DNA from: Segetibacter sp. 3557_3 | Lineage (GTDB): Bacteria > Bacteroidota > Bacteroidia > Chitinophagales > Chitinophagaceae | NCBI RefSeq assembly: GCF_004354985.1 | Contig: NZ_SMSK01000003.1 | Coordinates: 372,001-436,000, forward strand | Direction: 5' to 3' | Length of the DNA: 64,000 nt | In this document: piece after piece, positions 32,985 through 45,938 of the stretch | Layout: every line of letters starts with the position of its first letter | How positions within the stretch are numbered: position 1 is the stretch's first letter | Program-made: the position numbers and the translations under genes | The notes under the pieces: generated by a model | Told to the model about the DNA's origin: nothing | Databases searched by the model: none | What the model saw: the letters and a program-made list of their open reading frames with translations, nothing else

Positions 32985-35510
32985 ATGATGCCAACAAAAA
33001 CCCCCTTTGCGTTTTTAGTCTTTCTAATTATTGCTATCTCAACGGCTGGTGCAGCGGATATCTATGTGGCTACAAATGGTAACGACACCAACCTGGGCAC
33101 AAAGGAAAGGCCGTTGCTAACTTTAAATATGGCCCTTCGGAAAGCCCGGGAGATGCGCAGGCTCAGGGATCCTGCCATTAGTGGCGGCATTCATATAATT
33201 GTTGCGGCCGGAACCTATGCTTTTGATGAATCACTATTTATTCGTCCCGAGGATTCCGGAACAGCAGAAAGTCCAACAACAATAGAAGCACAACCAGGAA
33301 ACAAAACGGTTTTCAGTGGAGGTGTTCAATTGAGCGGCTGGAAAAGGACCGGTTCAGCACCCGGAGGATTACCACAGGTTGCACGTAACAAGATATGGGA
33401 AACAGATGTGCCCTATATTGGCGCAGGGGTGATGGAATTCCGGCAGCTCTGGATCAACGACCGAAAAGCCGTACGCGCCAAATTGCGGAATGGCGACAGC
33501 ATGAACAGGATCTATTCCTGGGATCATAGCGCACAAACCACCAAAGTTCCACGGTTTAAAGGCGCCGATCTTTCTGCCGTGAAGGGGATAGAGATGTTTA
33601 TTCACCAGTGGTGGGCAATTGCAACACTTCGGATCAAGTCAGTCGTAAATAAGGGCGACACCTCCGTCATCGCATTTCATCAACCCGAGAGCCGGGTGCA
33701 ATCTGAACATCCCTGGCCGGCACCATGGATTTCTTCGGAAACGGGTAACTCTGCTTTCAACCTTACCAATGCGATACAGTTTCTGGATGAGCCAGGTGAA
33801 TGGTTCCTCGACCTTCAGCGGGCAAAGGTTTATTACTGGCCACTCGAAGGCGAAAACATGGCCAACGCAAAAGTAATTGCACCTGCTTTGGAGACCCTGG
33901 TTAAGATTGAGGGCACCCCTGATAACCCGGTTTCGAATATTTTCTTCAAGGGGATATCCTTTGAACATACCGGCTGGTTACGCCCCTCCAAACAGGGACA
34001 CGTTCCACACCAGGCGGGCATGTACATGATTGACGCATACAAATTAAAAGTTCCGGGTACACCAGATAAGAAGTCCCTTGAAAACCAGGCATGGGTGGGA
34101 CGGCCGGCTGCTGCGGTTGAAGTTTCCTATGCTGATTACACCGGGTTTCAAGGCTGTCGTTTTGAACACCTGGCGTCCACCGGGCTGGACTATCATAAGG
34201 CTGTGCATAATGCAACAATCAACGGCAATCTTTTCAAAGACATCGGCGGAACGGCTATTCTTGCCGGTGTGTTTTCTGATCCGGCGGTTGAAGTACATCT
34301 TCCCTACGAGCCTAAAGACGAACGCGAAATATCAGGCGATTTGCGGATCACCAATAACCTCATCAATGATGTTACCAATGAAGATTGGGGTTGCGTGGGA
34401 ATAGGAGCCGGCTTCGTAAGAAACACCCATATTGCCCACAACGATATCAGCGATATTGCCTATACCGGCATCATGCTTGGTTGGGGCTGGACCCGCACCT
34501 TGAATGCAATGCGCAACAACCATATCGTGGGCAATCGCATCCATCATTTTGGTAAACAGATGTATGATGTTGCAGGTATCTACAGTTTAAGTGCACAACC
34601 AAATTCACTCATCAGCGAAAATTATATCGACAGTATTTACAAGGCACCCTATGCGCATCTTCCAAATCACTGGTTTTATATCTACACCGACGAGGGTACT
34701 GCTTACGCTTCTGTTACCAACAACTGGACCCCTTCGAAAAAGTACCTGCAAAATGCGAATGGACCTGGTAATACCTGGCTGAACAATGGGCCTGCAACGC
34801 ATGACTCCGTAAAGCGTACTGCAGGTTTGCAGCCTGCTTACCAAAGCCTTCTAAAAGAAAAACGACCCCTAAATACAGCCTGGAAAATCAACCATGAATT
34901 ACCGGCAATGATCGAGCTGGTTGTAGCTCCGGGTACACAGCTGGATACTCAGCGGCTGAGGGCTGTACTGGTGCAAAACAACATCAACCCGGAAGCGGTA
35001 TACCATTGGAACAACAGGTACGTAATATTTGAAAATGTTCAGGATGAGTCGGTGATACAGGGAAAGCTCCGTTCGGCATTCCCGCAGGCCAAAGTGAAGG
35101 TCTACTTTGATGTGGTGTACGAATTTAACCGGTCAAGGTGTTCCGATACGGCCACTGCGCGGGAGTGGGCGCATACCATTCTCACGGCTAATCTTGTCAG
35201 CGATCCAAAGCTGCAACGGGAATACCTCTACTACCACAACACCCAATTTGAAAAGTGGCCCGAGTTGTCGCAGGGCTTTTGCAATGCCAGCTTTCAGCAA
35301 CTGCTGATTTATAAAAGTGGGCGCCAACTCATGTTGGTCATCAGTATACCAAAAGGCGAAAGCCTCGACAAACTCAATCCGAAAACCACTGAAAACAACC
35401 CCCGAGTAGATCAATGGAACACCCTCATGAAAAAATACCAGGAGGGCATTGAAGGAACTAAGCCGGGAGAGGTGTGGGTGGAGGTAAAAAAATTAAAAAT
35501 TCAAAATTAA
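32985..35510 (+). CDS. Exported parallel beta-helix protein with C-terminal rhamnose-mutarotase-like domain
   Basis: The 841-residue protein has a signal peptide ending near TAGA. A right-handed beta-helix region follows (about 25-620; YVATNGNDTNLGTKERPLLTLNMALRKAR at the start, then IFFKGISFEHTGW and NNLINDVTNEDWGCVGIGAG), typical of pectate-lyase-like and GH141-type enzymes. From about residue 735 the text resembles RhaM/DUF718: Y747 and H751 in EYLYYH, W758-P-E in KWPEL, then QLLIYKSGRQLML and a tryptophan-rich helix. RhaM interconverts anomers of L-rhamnose. The last residues KLKIQN are encoded by the same low-complexity repeat that continues after the stop. Substrate and activity are inferred. 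Confidence 0.78.
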   Translation: MMPTKTPFAFLVFLIIAISTAGAADIYVATNGNDTNLGTKERPLLTLNMALRKAREMRRLRDPAISGGIHIIVAAGTYAFDESLFIRPEDSGTAESPTTIEAQPGNKTVFSGGVQLSGWKRTGSAPGGLPQVARNKIWETDVPYIGAGVMEFRQLWINDRKAVRAKLRNGDSMNRIYSWDHSAQTTKVPRFKGADLSAVKGIEMFIHQWWAIATLRIKSVVNKGDTSVIAFHQPESRVQSEHPWPAPWISSETGNSAFNLTNAIQFLDEPGEWFLDLQRAKVYYWPLEGENMANAKVIAPALETLVKIEGTPDNPVSNIFFKGISFEHTGWLRPSKQGHVPHQAGMYMIDAYKLKVPGTPDKKSLENQAWVGRPAAAVEVSYADYTGFQGCRFEHLASTGLDYHKAVHNATINGNLFKDIGGTAILAGVFSDPAVEVHLPYEPKDEREISGDLRITNNLINDVTNEDWGCVGIGAGFVRNTHIAHNDISDIAYTGIMLGWGWTRTLNAMRNNHIVGNRIHHFGKQMYDVAGIYSLSAQPNSLISENYIDSIYKAPYAHLPNHWFYIYTDEGTAYASVTNNWTPSKKYLQNANGPGNTWLNNGPATHDSVKRTAGLQPAYQSLLKEKRPLNTAWKINHELPAMIELVVAPGTQLDTQRLRAVLVQNNINPEAVYHWNNRYVIFENVQDESVIQGKLRSAFPQAKVKVYFDVVYEFNRSRCSDTATAREWAHTILTANLVSDPKLQREYLYYHNTQFEKWPELSQGFCNASFQQLLIYKSGRQLMLVISIPKGESLDKLNPKTTENNPRVDQWNTLMKKYQEGIEGTKPGEVWVEVKKLKIQN

Positions 35511-35668
35511 AAATTCAAAATGGGAGCACCCGGCCTGCCTAAAGAGGATGGCTGTTTTGATATGCAAAACAAACAACACCCAACATACAAGACTTAACAT
35601 ACAACATCTAACCTACGGCATATAACATCCAACATACAACATTCAACATACAACATTCAACTCCTCTC

Positions 35669-36748
35669 ATGCTAAGAATTGGAATTCTCGGACTAGGCGA
35701 AGGCCGCAGCACCATGTCGGCGGCGCTGCAAAGCGACAAACTGGAACTGGTAAAAATTTGTGATGCAAAAGAGGAATTGTGTAAACAGCGTGAGAAGGAA
35801 TTTGACTTTCACCATTATACTACCAAATACCAGGACCTGCTCAACGACCCCAATATTGATGCGATAGCAATATACACACCCGATCACCTGCATGCGAGTC
35901 ATGTAAAGATGGCGCTCGAACACGACAAACATGTTGTTTGTACAAAACCCTTTATCGATAACCTCGCGGATGCAAGGGAATTGCTTGACCTGCAACAGCA
36001 ATCGGGCAAGAAGGTTTTTATCGGGCAAAGCTCACGTTTTTTTGAACCGATGAAAAGACAACGTGCCGACTTTGAAGCGGGCCTGATCGGCGAACTGATT
36101 ACCATCGAAGGCTACTACCACGCAGACCATCGTTGGTTCCTCGACAAAGGATGGTCGCTGCAACAATCTTTCAAATGGCTGTATGGTGGTTTGAGCCATC
36201 CAACCGACTTTATTCGCTGGTACCTTCCCGATATTGAAGAAGTAATGGGTTATGGTATGCTCAGCGCAAATGGCGCAAGAGGTGGTCTCAAAAACCAGGA
36301 CACCATGCATTTTATTTTTAAAGCAACCGATGGCAGGGTAGCGCGGGTAAGCGGTGCGTATACCGGTCCCGTACAACCTGTTGTTCGCGACAGCGAGATG
36401 AGCTGTATACTACGATGCACCGAAGGTTGCAGCCAGGCCGACTATATGGACCTACGATATGCCGTAACTACCAAAACCGGCGAAGAACAACTGATCACCT
36501 GGGAGCATAAACTAAAACACTATTTTCGTTTCGAAGGCAAAAGCCACCACGCCGGCGAATACCAGAACTACCTGGAATACTTTGCCGACAGTATAGCCAA
36601 CAACACCACCGCTTACCCCGACATTAGGGAAGGCATCGGAACCATCGCACTGCTCCAGGCCATGGACCGCAGCCTGCAAACCGGCCGCCCCGTGAAAGTG
36701 AAGGATGTGCTGGCGGAAAACGGGCTGACAAACCAATTAAAAATGTAA
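35669..36748 (+). CDS. Gfo/Idh/MocA family oxidoreductase
   Basis: A 359-residue cytoplasmic dehydrogenase with an N-terminal Rossmann fold (IGILGLGEGRSTMSAALQ) and the catalytic-lysine segment HVVCTKPFIDN. The usual C-terminal alpha/beta domain includes GLSHPTDFIRWYLP. No signal peptide is present. The family oxidises or reduces sugars, inositols and derivatives using NAD(P). It precedes a sodium:solute symporter in the same orientation, suggesting uptake and first oxidation of a monosaccharide freed by the exported hydrolases. The upstream gap 35570-35660 consists of CATACAACATTCAACATAC repeats. The protein ends in NQLKM, with repeat DNA running through its stop. Confidence 0.87.
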   Translation: MLRIGILGLGEGRSTMSAALQSDKLELVKICDAKEELCKQREKEFDFHHYTTKYQDLLNDPNIDAIAIYTPDHLHASHVKMALEHDKHVVCTKPFIDNLADARELLDLQQQSGKKVFIGQSSRFFEPMKRQRADFEAGLIGELITIEGYYHADHRWFLDKGWSLQQSFKWLYGGLSHPTDFIRWYLPDIEEVMGYGMLSANGARGGLKNQDTMHFIFKATDGRVARVSGAYTGPVQPVVRDSEMSCILRCTEGCSQADYMDLRYAVTTKTGEEQLITWEHKLKHYFRFEGKSHHAGEYQNYLEYFADSIANNTTAYPDIREGIGTIALLQAMDRSLQTGRPVKVKDVLAENGLTNQLKM

Positions 36749-36853
36749 AATTAAAAATGCAAAACCGGCTCATCAACAATATGATGAATCTCGATCTATA
36801 ACCACCAACGGCTTTCTTTTACATTTTACATTTTTCATTTTGCATTCGTTCTT
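36749..36853. repeat. Inverted low-complexity blocks
   Basis: The 3' end of the preceding gene runs into AAAATTAAAAATGCAAAA. The 5' flank of the next gene reads TTTTACATTTTACATTTTTC then ATTTTGCAT. The two blocks are approximate reverse complements of each other and could form a long imperfect hairpin in the transcript. No gene is present. Confidence 0.6.
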
Positions 36854-38446
36854 ATGAACAACATTCTGGATCGCTTAACCATTTTGGACTATAGCATTAT
36901 CGTAGCGTACCTGGTGATTTTGATGGTCATAGGCTACCGGGCGAGTTTTACGAATAAAAGAAAAGATGGTGAGTCACTGTTCCTGGCGAATAAGTCACTG
37001 GGATGGGCAAGTATCGGCTTTAACATGTGGGGTACCAACGTGGGCCCGTCGATGTTGCTGGCCTTTGCAAGTATTGGCTATAGTACAGGTGTTGTTGCGC
37101 TGAACTTCGACTGGTATGCATTTGTGTTCCTGTTTTTGCTGGCCGTTGTTTTTGCGCCACGGTATATTGCCGCAAAGGTGTCCACCATGCCTGAGTTTAT
37201 GGGCAATCGCTATGGCTCCAGCACACAAACGATTCTCGCCTGGTATGCACTCATCAAAATACTCATCAGCTGGCTTTCGCTGGGTCTTTTCGCAGGCGGT
37301 TTTCTCGTTCGGCAGATCCTTGGTATTCCCATGTGGCAATCCGTTATGGTGCTTGTTTCCTTCGCTGGAATTTTTGCCTTTGCCGGCGGGCTTAAAGCCA
37401 TCGCCAAGGTCAATGTTTTCCAGATGCTTTTGCTGATTGCGGTTTCATTAACCCTTACCATACTCGGCATTAACAAAGCCGGGGGCTTATCCGCAATCTA
37501 TCATAATGTGCCTGGTGATTACTGGAACCTCATTCACCCGGCAAACGATCCCAAATATCCCTGGCCGGCCATCCTGCTGGGCTATCCTGTGGCTGCCATT
37601 GCGTTTTTCTGTACCGACCAGGCAATGGTGCAGTCGGTATTGGGTGCAAAAAACCTTGAGCAGGGACAACTGGGTGTAAACTTTATTGGCTGGTTGAAAA
37701 TCCTTTCTTTACCGCTATTCATCGGAACCGGCATCATCTGTTATATCCTGTATCCGGGGCTAAAAGATCCGGCGGAAGCGTATATGACCATGGTGACGAA
37801 TTTGTTTCCACCAGGTATGAATGGGCTTGTTATCGTGGTATTGATCGCCGTGCTGGTGGGTACCATTGGCTCTTCACTCAACTCATTAAGCACCGTGTTT
37901 ACCATGGATGTTTACGCGAAAAAGATCAATACCAATGCTACGGACAGCGACATTGTCCGGGTGGGCAGGATGACAGTAGTTGCAGGTTGCCTCTTTGCCA
38001 TAATGATGGCGCTTGCAATTGATGCCATTAAGGGGCTCAACCTGTTCGACGTATTTCAATCGGTGCTGGGTTTTATTGCACCTCCGTTGTCGGTTGTGTT
38101 TTTGCTAACTGTATTTTGGAACAGAACCACCCGGAAAGCGGTAAACACGGTATTGTCGGCGGGCTCTGCATTTAGCCTTGGTGTTGGTGTATTGTACCTA
38201 TGGGTGTTTACGCCTGATCAATACCCCATATGGCCACACTACCTGATGTTGTCGTTTTACATTTTTGCATTTCTTTTTATCGTTGCCATGGTCATTTCGT
38301 TACTCGATCCATCACCCGTTGTACATGACCAGACCAATGCCATACATGGTGGTGAGCTGGTTAAACCTACCAAACGCGTATGGACATTATGGGCCCTGCT
38401 CGCAGCAGTAATGGTGGTGCTATACGTAATCTTCAATGGACACTAA
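36854..38446 (+). CDS. Sodium:solute symporter family transporter
   Basis: A 530-residue SSS/SLC5-family permease. It starts with LTILDYSIIVAYLVILMVIGYRA and has ESLFLANKSLGWASIGFNMWGTNVGPSMLLAFAS (substrate and sodium helix), FFCTDQAMVQSVLGAKN and IGSSLNSLSTVFTMDVYAKK (helix 8 region with hydroxyl residues for the sodium site). About 14 membrane helices are expected. The context with a Gfo/Idh/MocA dehydrogenase before and a rhamnosidase-like gene after favours import of a monosaccharide. Its sequence is clearly different from the symporter at 22491. Confidence 0.92.
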   Translation: MNNILDRLTILDYSIIVAYLVILMVIGYRASFTNKRKDGESLFLANKSLGWASIGFNMWGTNVGPSMLLAFASIGYSTGVVALNFDWYAFVFLFLLAVVFAPRYIAAKVSTMPEFMGNRYGSSTQTILAWYALIKILISWLSLGLFAGGFLVRQILGIPMWQSVMVLVSFAGIFAFAGGLKAIAKVNVFQMLLLIAVSLTLTILGINKAGGLSAIYHNVPGDYWNLIHPANDPKYPWPAILLGYPVAAIAFFCTDQAMVQSVLGAKNLEQGQLGVNFIGWLKILSLPLFIGTGIICYILYPGLKDPAEAYMTMVTNLFPPGMNGLVIVVLIAVLVGTIGSSLNSLSTVFTMDVYAKKINTNATDSDIVRVGRMTVVAGCLFAIMMALAIDAIKGLNLFDVFQSVLGFIAPPLSVVFLLTVFWNRTTRKAVNTVLSAGSAFSLGVGVLYLWVFTPDQYPIWPHYLMLSFYIFAFLFIVAMVISLLDPSPVVHDQTNAIHGGELVKPTKRVWTLWALLAAVMVVLYVIFNGH

Positions 38447-38763
38447 TAAATTCAAAATGCAAAATTAAAAATGCAAAATGTAAAAAGAGCAAAACAGCTT
38501 GGGCTGGTCGCGAATACATTCTTAATTCATAATTTTTAACTCATGACTGTGTTCATTCAACATAAACCAAAGGCTCTACACTCATAACTTTCTTCATACA
38601 ACATTCAACATATAACATCCAACATAAACCAAAGACTCATAACTCATAAATCTACACTCATAACTCTCCATACAACATTCAACATATAACATTCAACATA
38701 GACCGCAAGCTCATAACTCTCCATACAACATTCAACATATAACATTCAACATAACTCTCCACC
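38447..38763. repeat. Low-complexity intergenic repeats
   Basis: TTCAAAATGCAAAATTAAAA-type DNA follows the symporter stop (38447-38487). Several CATACAACATTCAACATATA and ACTCATAACTC units (about 38560-38760) then lead into the rhamnosidase start. No gene or promoter consensus is visible. Confidence 0.7.
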
Positions 38764-40932
38764 ATGCTATCGAAACGCCTGCTCTTTTTTTACTTTTTAT
38801 TTTTGACTTTTGACTTCGCCGTGAACGCCCAAACCGCCACCTGGATCTGGTATCCCGGCGACTACGAGGTTTGGCTCGGGAATAAGATGCAAAACCGTCG
38901 TACCGAACGGGGATCATTTTTGCCACCATTTTGGAAACTCGATAACCACTATGTGTTGATCGACTTTCATAAAGTGTTTACGGTTCCCGTAGCGGAAGAA
39001 GTGGAAGTACATGTTGAAGGAACCTACAATCTTAAAATCGATGGTGCAGCCGTTACCGGTTTTCCGAAGAAAATCACTATGCCGGCGGGGGTGCATAAAC
39101 TCAGCCTCAAGGTATTTAACCAATCGAGTGTTCCGGCCATTTACATCAAAGGAAAAACCGTGGTCTCCGACTCTTCGTGGTTGCTCACGTTTGAAGACAA
39201 AGAGTGGATCGACCAATCGGGTAAGGTGTCTGATCAATCCGGTACCACCTGGCTGAAAGCGGGCAGCTGGAACTTTAACTCACCAAAAGACCTGCCTTCG
39301 AAGATACAGTTGCCTACCGTGGTACAACGTGCCGTAAAGGTTACCAAAAAACCACAATCCATGCTCGCCGACTTTGGCAGGGAAAGCTTTGGTTTTATCA
39401 GGCTGCATGGCTTAAAAGGAAAAGGTAAGGTGGGGATCTACTATGGGGAGTCTCCCGAAGAAGCCCTGTCGACCGACAGTTGTGAAACGCTGGATAACCT
39501 GGTGGTAAATGAAGTGAAAAAGCGCGACACGGTGATGGAGCTTTCAAAGGCTTTTCGTTATGTAAATATTCAATCCGATCCGGGCATGACCATCGATTCG
39601 GTATCGATGTTATACGAATACGCCGATGTAAAGGAACGTGGCGGCTTCAGGTGTTCTGATGAGGAGATGAATCGTATTTACGATGTTGCCAAATACACCC
39701 TGCACCTGAACACCCGGGAGTTTTTTATTGACGGCATCAAGCGCGACCGGTGGATCTGGAGCGGCGACGCCAACCAGAGTTACCTGATGAACTATTACCT
39801 GTATTTCGATAATCCAACTGTTGAAAGAACAATCCTCGCATTGCGCGGTAAGGACCCCGTAACAAGTCATATCAACACCATCATGGACTATACTTTTTAC
39901 TGGTTCCTGGGTATATACGACTACTACCTGTATAGCGGTGAAACCCGGTTTATCAAACAGTTTTACCCACGCATGCAGAGCTTAATGGAATACTGTTTAT
40001 CCCGCCGCAATAAAAACGGGATGATGGAAGGCCTTGCTGGCGATTGGGTATTCATCGACTGGGCAGAAGGACTGAGCAAAAAAGGCGAGGTGAGTTTTGA
40101 ACAATTATTGCTGGCGCGCAGTCTTGAGGCGATGGCGATTAGTGCGAAGATCGCTTCCGATGCGGAAGGTGCTCTCCGGTACGAAAAACTCGCTGCAGAA
40201 CTGAAGTCGAAAATATTCGCCACCTATTGGAACGAGAAAAAGCAGGCGTTGGTACACAGCAGGGTTGATGGTGTTCCAACAGATAGCCTGGTAACCCGCT
40301 ATGCAAACATGTTCGCCATTTTCTTCAACTACCTTACCGAGTCGCAAAAGCAGGGTGTAAAAACAAACGTATTGTTGAACAATAATGTGCCAAAGATCAC
40401 CACACCGTATATGCGCTTCTACGAACTTGAAGCGCTTTGTGCGATGGGTGAACAGTCGTATGTTTTAAAAGAGATGAAAGATTATTGGGGCGGCATGCTT
40501 AAGCTTGGCGCAACATCGTTTTGGGAAGAATACAATCCATCAAAGTCGGGGCGTGAACACCTGGCCATGTATGGGCGTAATTACGGAAAAAGTCTTTGCC
40601 ATGCCTGGGGTGCAAGCCCGATATACCTGCTGGGCAAGTATTACCTCGGTGTACAGCCACTTACCCCTGGTTACGCTACTTACCTGGTTGAACCGCAACT
40701 CGGCGGACTACAATGGATGGAAGGTGATGTGCCGACACCAACCGGGAAAATCTCGGTTTATGCAAGTACCAGCCAATTAAAGGTAAAATCCAATGCCGGT
40801 ACCGGCACGCTTAGGTTTACCAGTAAGTCAACGCCAACCGGTAGTGCTGCCATCAAATCAATTGGCAATAACCGTTACGAGTTACAGCTCGACAAAGGGG
40901 TACAATATGCAATCACTTACGCTGCTCAATAG
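38764..40932 (+). CDS. GH78 alpha-L-rhamnosidase-like exported protein
   Basis: A 722-residue protein with a signal peptide ending FAVNAQ, N-terminal beta-sandwich regions (about 25-280) and an (alpha/alpha)6-barrel typical of GH78. A C-terminal beta domain starts near residue 640 (PLTPGYATYLVEPQLGGLQWMEGDVPTPTGKI). The family's catalytic segment, usually D-x3-R-D-E-R-x-G-W-T-G-D, reads DGIKRDRWIWSGDA at residues 323-336. It lacks the glutamate normally assigned as general acid. It may belong to a GH78-like subfamily with altered chemistry or specificity. Its signal peptide core is encoded by the same T-rich repeat found in intergenic DNA. Six bp separate it from the serine hydrolase gene. 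Confidence 0.85.
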   Translation: MLSKRLLFFYFLFLTFDFAVNAQTATWIWYPGDYEVWLGNKMQNRRTERGSFLPPFWKLDNHYVLIDFHKVFTVPVAEEVEVHVEGTYNLKIDGAAVTGFPKKITMPAGVHKLSLKVFNQSSVPAIYIKGKTVVSDSSWLLTFEDKEWIDQSGKVSDQSGTTWLKAGSWNFNSPKDLPSKIQLPTVVQRAVKVTKKPQSMLADFGRESFGFIRLHGLKGKGKVGIYYGESPEEALSTDSCETLDNLVVNEVKKRDTVMELSKAFRYVNIQSDPGMTIDSVSMLYEYADVKERGGFRCSDEEMNRIYDVAKYTLHLNTREFFIDGIKRDRWIWSGDANQSYLMNYYLYFDNPTVERTILALRGKDPVTSHINTIMDYTFYWFLGIYDYYLYSGETRFIKQFYPRMQSLMEYCLSRRNKNGMMEGLAGDWVFIDWAEGLSKKGEVSFEQLLLARSLEAMAISAKIASDAEGALRYEKLAAELKSKIFATYWNEKKQALVHSRVDGVPTDSLVTRYANMFAIFFNYLTESQKQGVKTNVLLNNNVPKITTPYMRFYELEALCAMGEQSYVLKEMKDYWGGMLKLGATSFWEEYNPSKSGREHLAMYGRNYGKSLCHAWGASPIYLLGKYYLGVQPLTPGYATYLVEPQLGGLQWMEGDVPTPTGKISVYASTSQLKVKSNAGTGTLRFTSKSTPTGSAAIKSIGNNRYELQLDKGVQYAITYAAQ

Positions 40933-40938
40933 CCTGAT

Positions 40939-42216
40939 ATGAAACATGTGGACCTGAATAAACGACTCTTAAACCAAATCTGTTTTGGCTGGTTTTTGTT
41001 GCTGTTGCAAACGAGTATTACTGCGCAACCAACGCTTACCCGTGCAGTAACAAAAGCCACCGAATCACAGGCGAGGTTTCAACAAAGAATGGACAAGCTC
41101 ATCAATAGCTATGTGGATAGCGGTTGGATCAGCGGAGCAGTTGCACTTGTGGCAAAGGATGGCCGCCTGGTGTACGAGAAAGCCGTGGGGCTTGCTGCTC
41201 CCGGTTCAGGGGATGCTATGCGAGTGGACAATATTTTTCGCATTGCATCGCAAACAAAGGCGATTACAAGCGTTGCTATAATGATGTTGTTCGAGGATGG
41301 TAAACTCCTGCTCGACGATCCCATCTCCAAGTACATACCCACGTTTGCAAAGCCCGCTGTAGTTGACCAGTATAATGCTGCAGATACCACTTATACGACG
41401 GTGCCCGCAAAACGGGAGATTACCATCCGGGACCTGCTTACCCATACTTCAGGTATTGATTACGCCGGTATCGGTTCGGCTAAAATGCGTTCCATATATG
41501 CAAAGGCAGGCATACCATCAGGTATAGGCGATGGAACCACAATGCTAAAGGAAAAGATGGTTGCGCTTGGTAAGGTGCCCCTTGTACATCAGCCGGGCGA
41601 ACGTTACACCTATGGCCTGAATACCGACTTGCTTGGCTACCTCGTTGAAGTACTTTCCGGAATGAGCCTCGACCAGTTCTTTACCGAGCGCATCTTCAGG
41701 CCGCTTGAAATGAATGACACTTACTTTTATTTACCGGCAGATAAGCACGCGCGCCTGGTGCCTGTGAATGCTATTGTAAGTGGCAAACTTCAGTCTGCCC
41801 CTGTGCAGGCTACCAACTATCCACGCACCCGTGGCATGTATTACTCCGGCGGTGCGGGTTTGAGTTCCACCATCCGGGACTACGCTGTTTTTCTGCAAAT
41901 GATGTTGAACGGTGGTGTTTATAACAACAAAAGAATGCTCAGCAAGCGCAGTGTTGAGCTGATGACAACCAACCAGATCGGTGACCTGAATGTGGGTGTC
42001 GACAAATTCGGGCTCGGATTTCAAATTACTTCCGAGCGTGGCTTTGCCAAACTGGGCGTATCAAAAGGTTCATTTGCATGGGGCGGTTACTTTGGTACCA
42101 CGTATTGGGTTGATCCGGCAGAAAAACTGGTTTGCCTGCTTTTTGTGCAGCAGATGGGATTACGCGGCGAGGTGCACGATAAGTTTAAAGCCACGGTGTA
42201 TACGATGGTCGAGTGA
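40939..42216 (+). CDS. Exported beta-lactamase-family serine hydrolase
   Basis: A 425-residue class-C beta-lactamase/esterase-fold protein with a signal peptide (LFLLLLQTSITAQ region). The catalytic S-x-x-K is S104-Q-T-K107 in RIASQTKAITS. The Y-x-N-like element is YTYGLN, and a HTSG loop is at DLLTHTSGIDYAG. In polysaccharide loci such proteins are more often esterases or peptidases than antibiotic-resistance enzymes. The gene starts 6 bp after the rhamnosidase-like gene, so it may deacylate the same glycan. The exact activity is not determinable. Confidence 0.88.
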   Translation: MKHVDLNKRLLNQICFGWFLLLLQTSITAQPTLTRAVTKATESQARFQQRMDKLINSYVDSGWISGAVALVAKDGRLVYEKAVGLAAPGSGDAMRVDNIFRIASQTKAITSVAIMMLFEDGKLLLDDPISKYIPTFAKPAVVDQYNAADTTYTTVPAKREITIRDLLTHTSGIDYAGIGSAKMRSIYAKAGIPSGIGDGTTMLKEKMVALGKVPLVHQPGERYTYGLNTDLLGYLVEVLSGMSLDQFFTERIFRPLEMNDTYFYLPADKHARLVPVNAIVSGKLQSAPVQATNYPRTRGMYYSGGAGLSSTIRDYAVFLQMMLNGGVYNNKRMLSKRSVELMTTNQIGDLNVGVDKFGLGFQITSERGFAKLGVSKGSFAWGGYFGTTYWVDPAEKLVCLLFVQQMGLRGEVHDKFKATVYTMVE

Positions 42217-42356
42217 AAGTTGATCAGTTGATTGGTTGAGAAGTTGATAGGTTGATTAGTTGAAAGGTTGATTGGTTGTAATGTTTATAGGTTAGAACGT
42301 TAATAAGTCCCGGGTATGTTTAAAGGGGAAACTGAAGATCACCAATGGTTTGCCGT

Positions 42357-42398
42357 TGAACTGAGCCCGGCCCGCCATTCGGACGGGCTTAGTTCAAG
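42357..42398. repeat. 14-bp inverted repeat (GC-rich hairpin)
   Basis: TTGAACTGAGCCCG at 42357-42370 and CGGGCTTAGTTCAA at 42385-42398 are reverse complements apart from one mismatch, around a 14-nt GC-rich loop. There is no T run, so it is not a clear terminator. It sits between the serine hydrolase and GH2 genes, after a block of TTGATTGGTTGAGAAGTTGA repeats (42220-42290). Confidence 0.55.
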
Positions 42399-42465
42399 CG
42401 TGTAGCCGTGATTGCGCTTATGACCTGGGTGCATAGATTGTTTTATGCTTTGTATCGTCGTTTAA

Positions 42466-45795
<3,330 letters not shown>

Positions 45796-45938
45796 GTCAA
45801 AAGTCAAAAGTAAAAAGTAAAAAGTCAGCCGGTCAAGCTAACAAAAAATGAACTTGATGACCGTTAATTGGTAAGTTTATTGAAATGTAAGCCAGGCCTC
45901 GGTGAATACACCTGGTTACTCGTTAAAATATTTAAGTC

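Noticed and set aside
40939-42216. Antibiotic-resistance beta-lactamase
   Set aside because: The fold is shared by many esterases and peptidases, and the gene is embedded in a glycan locus; resistance is not supported.
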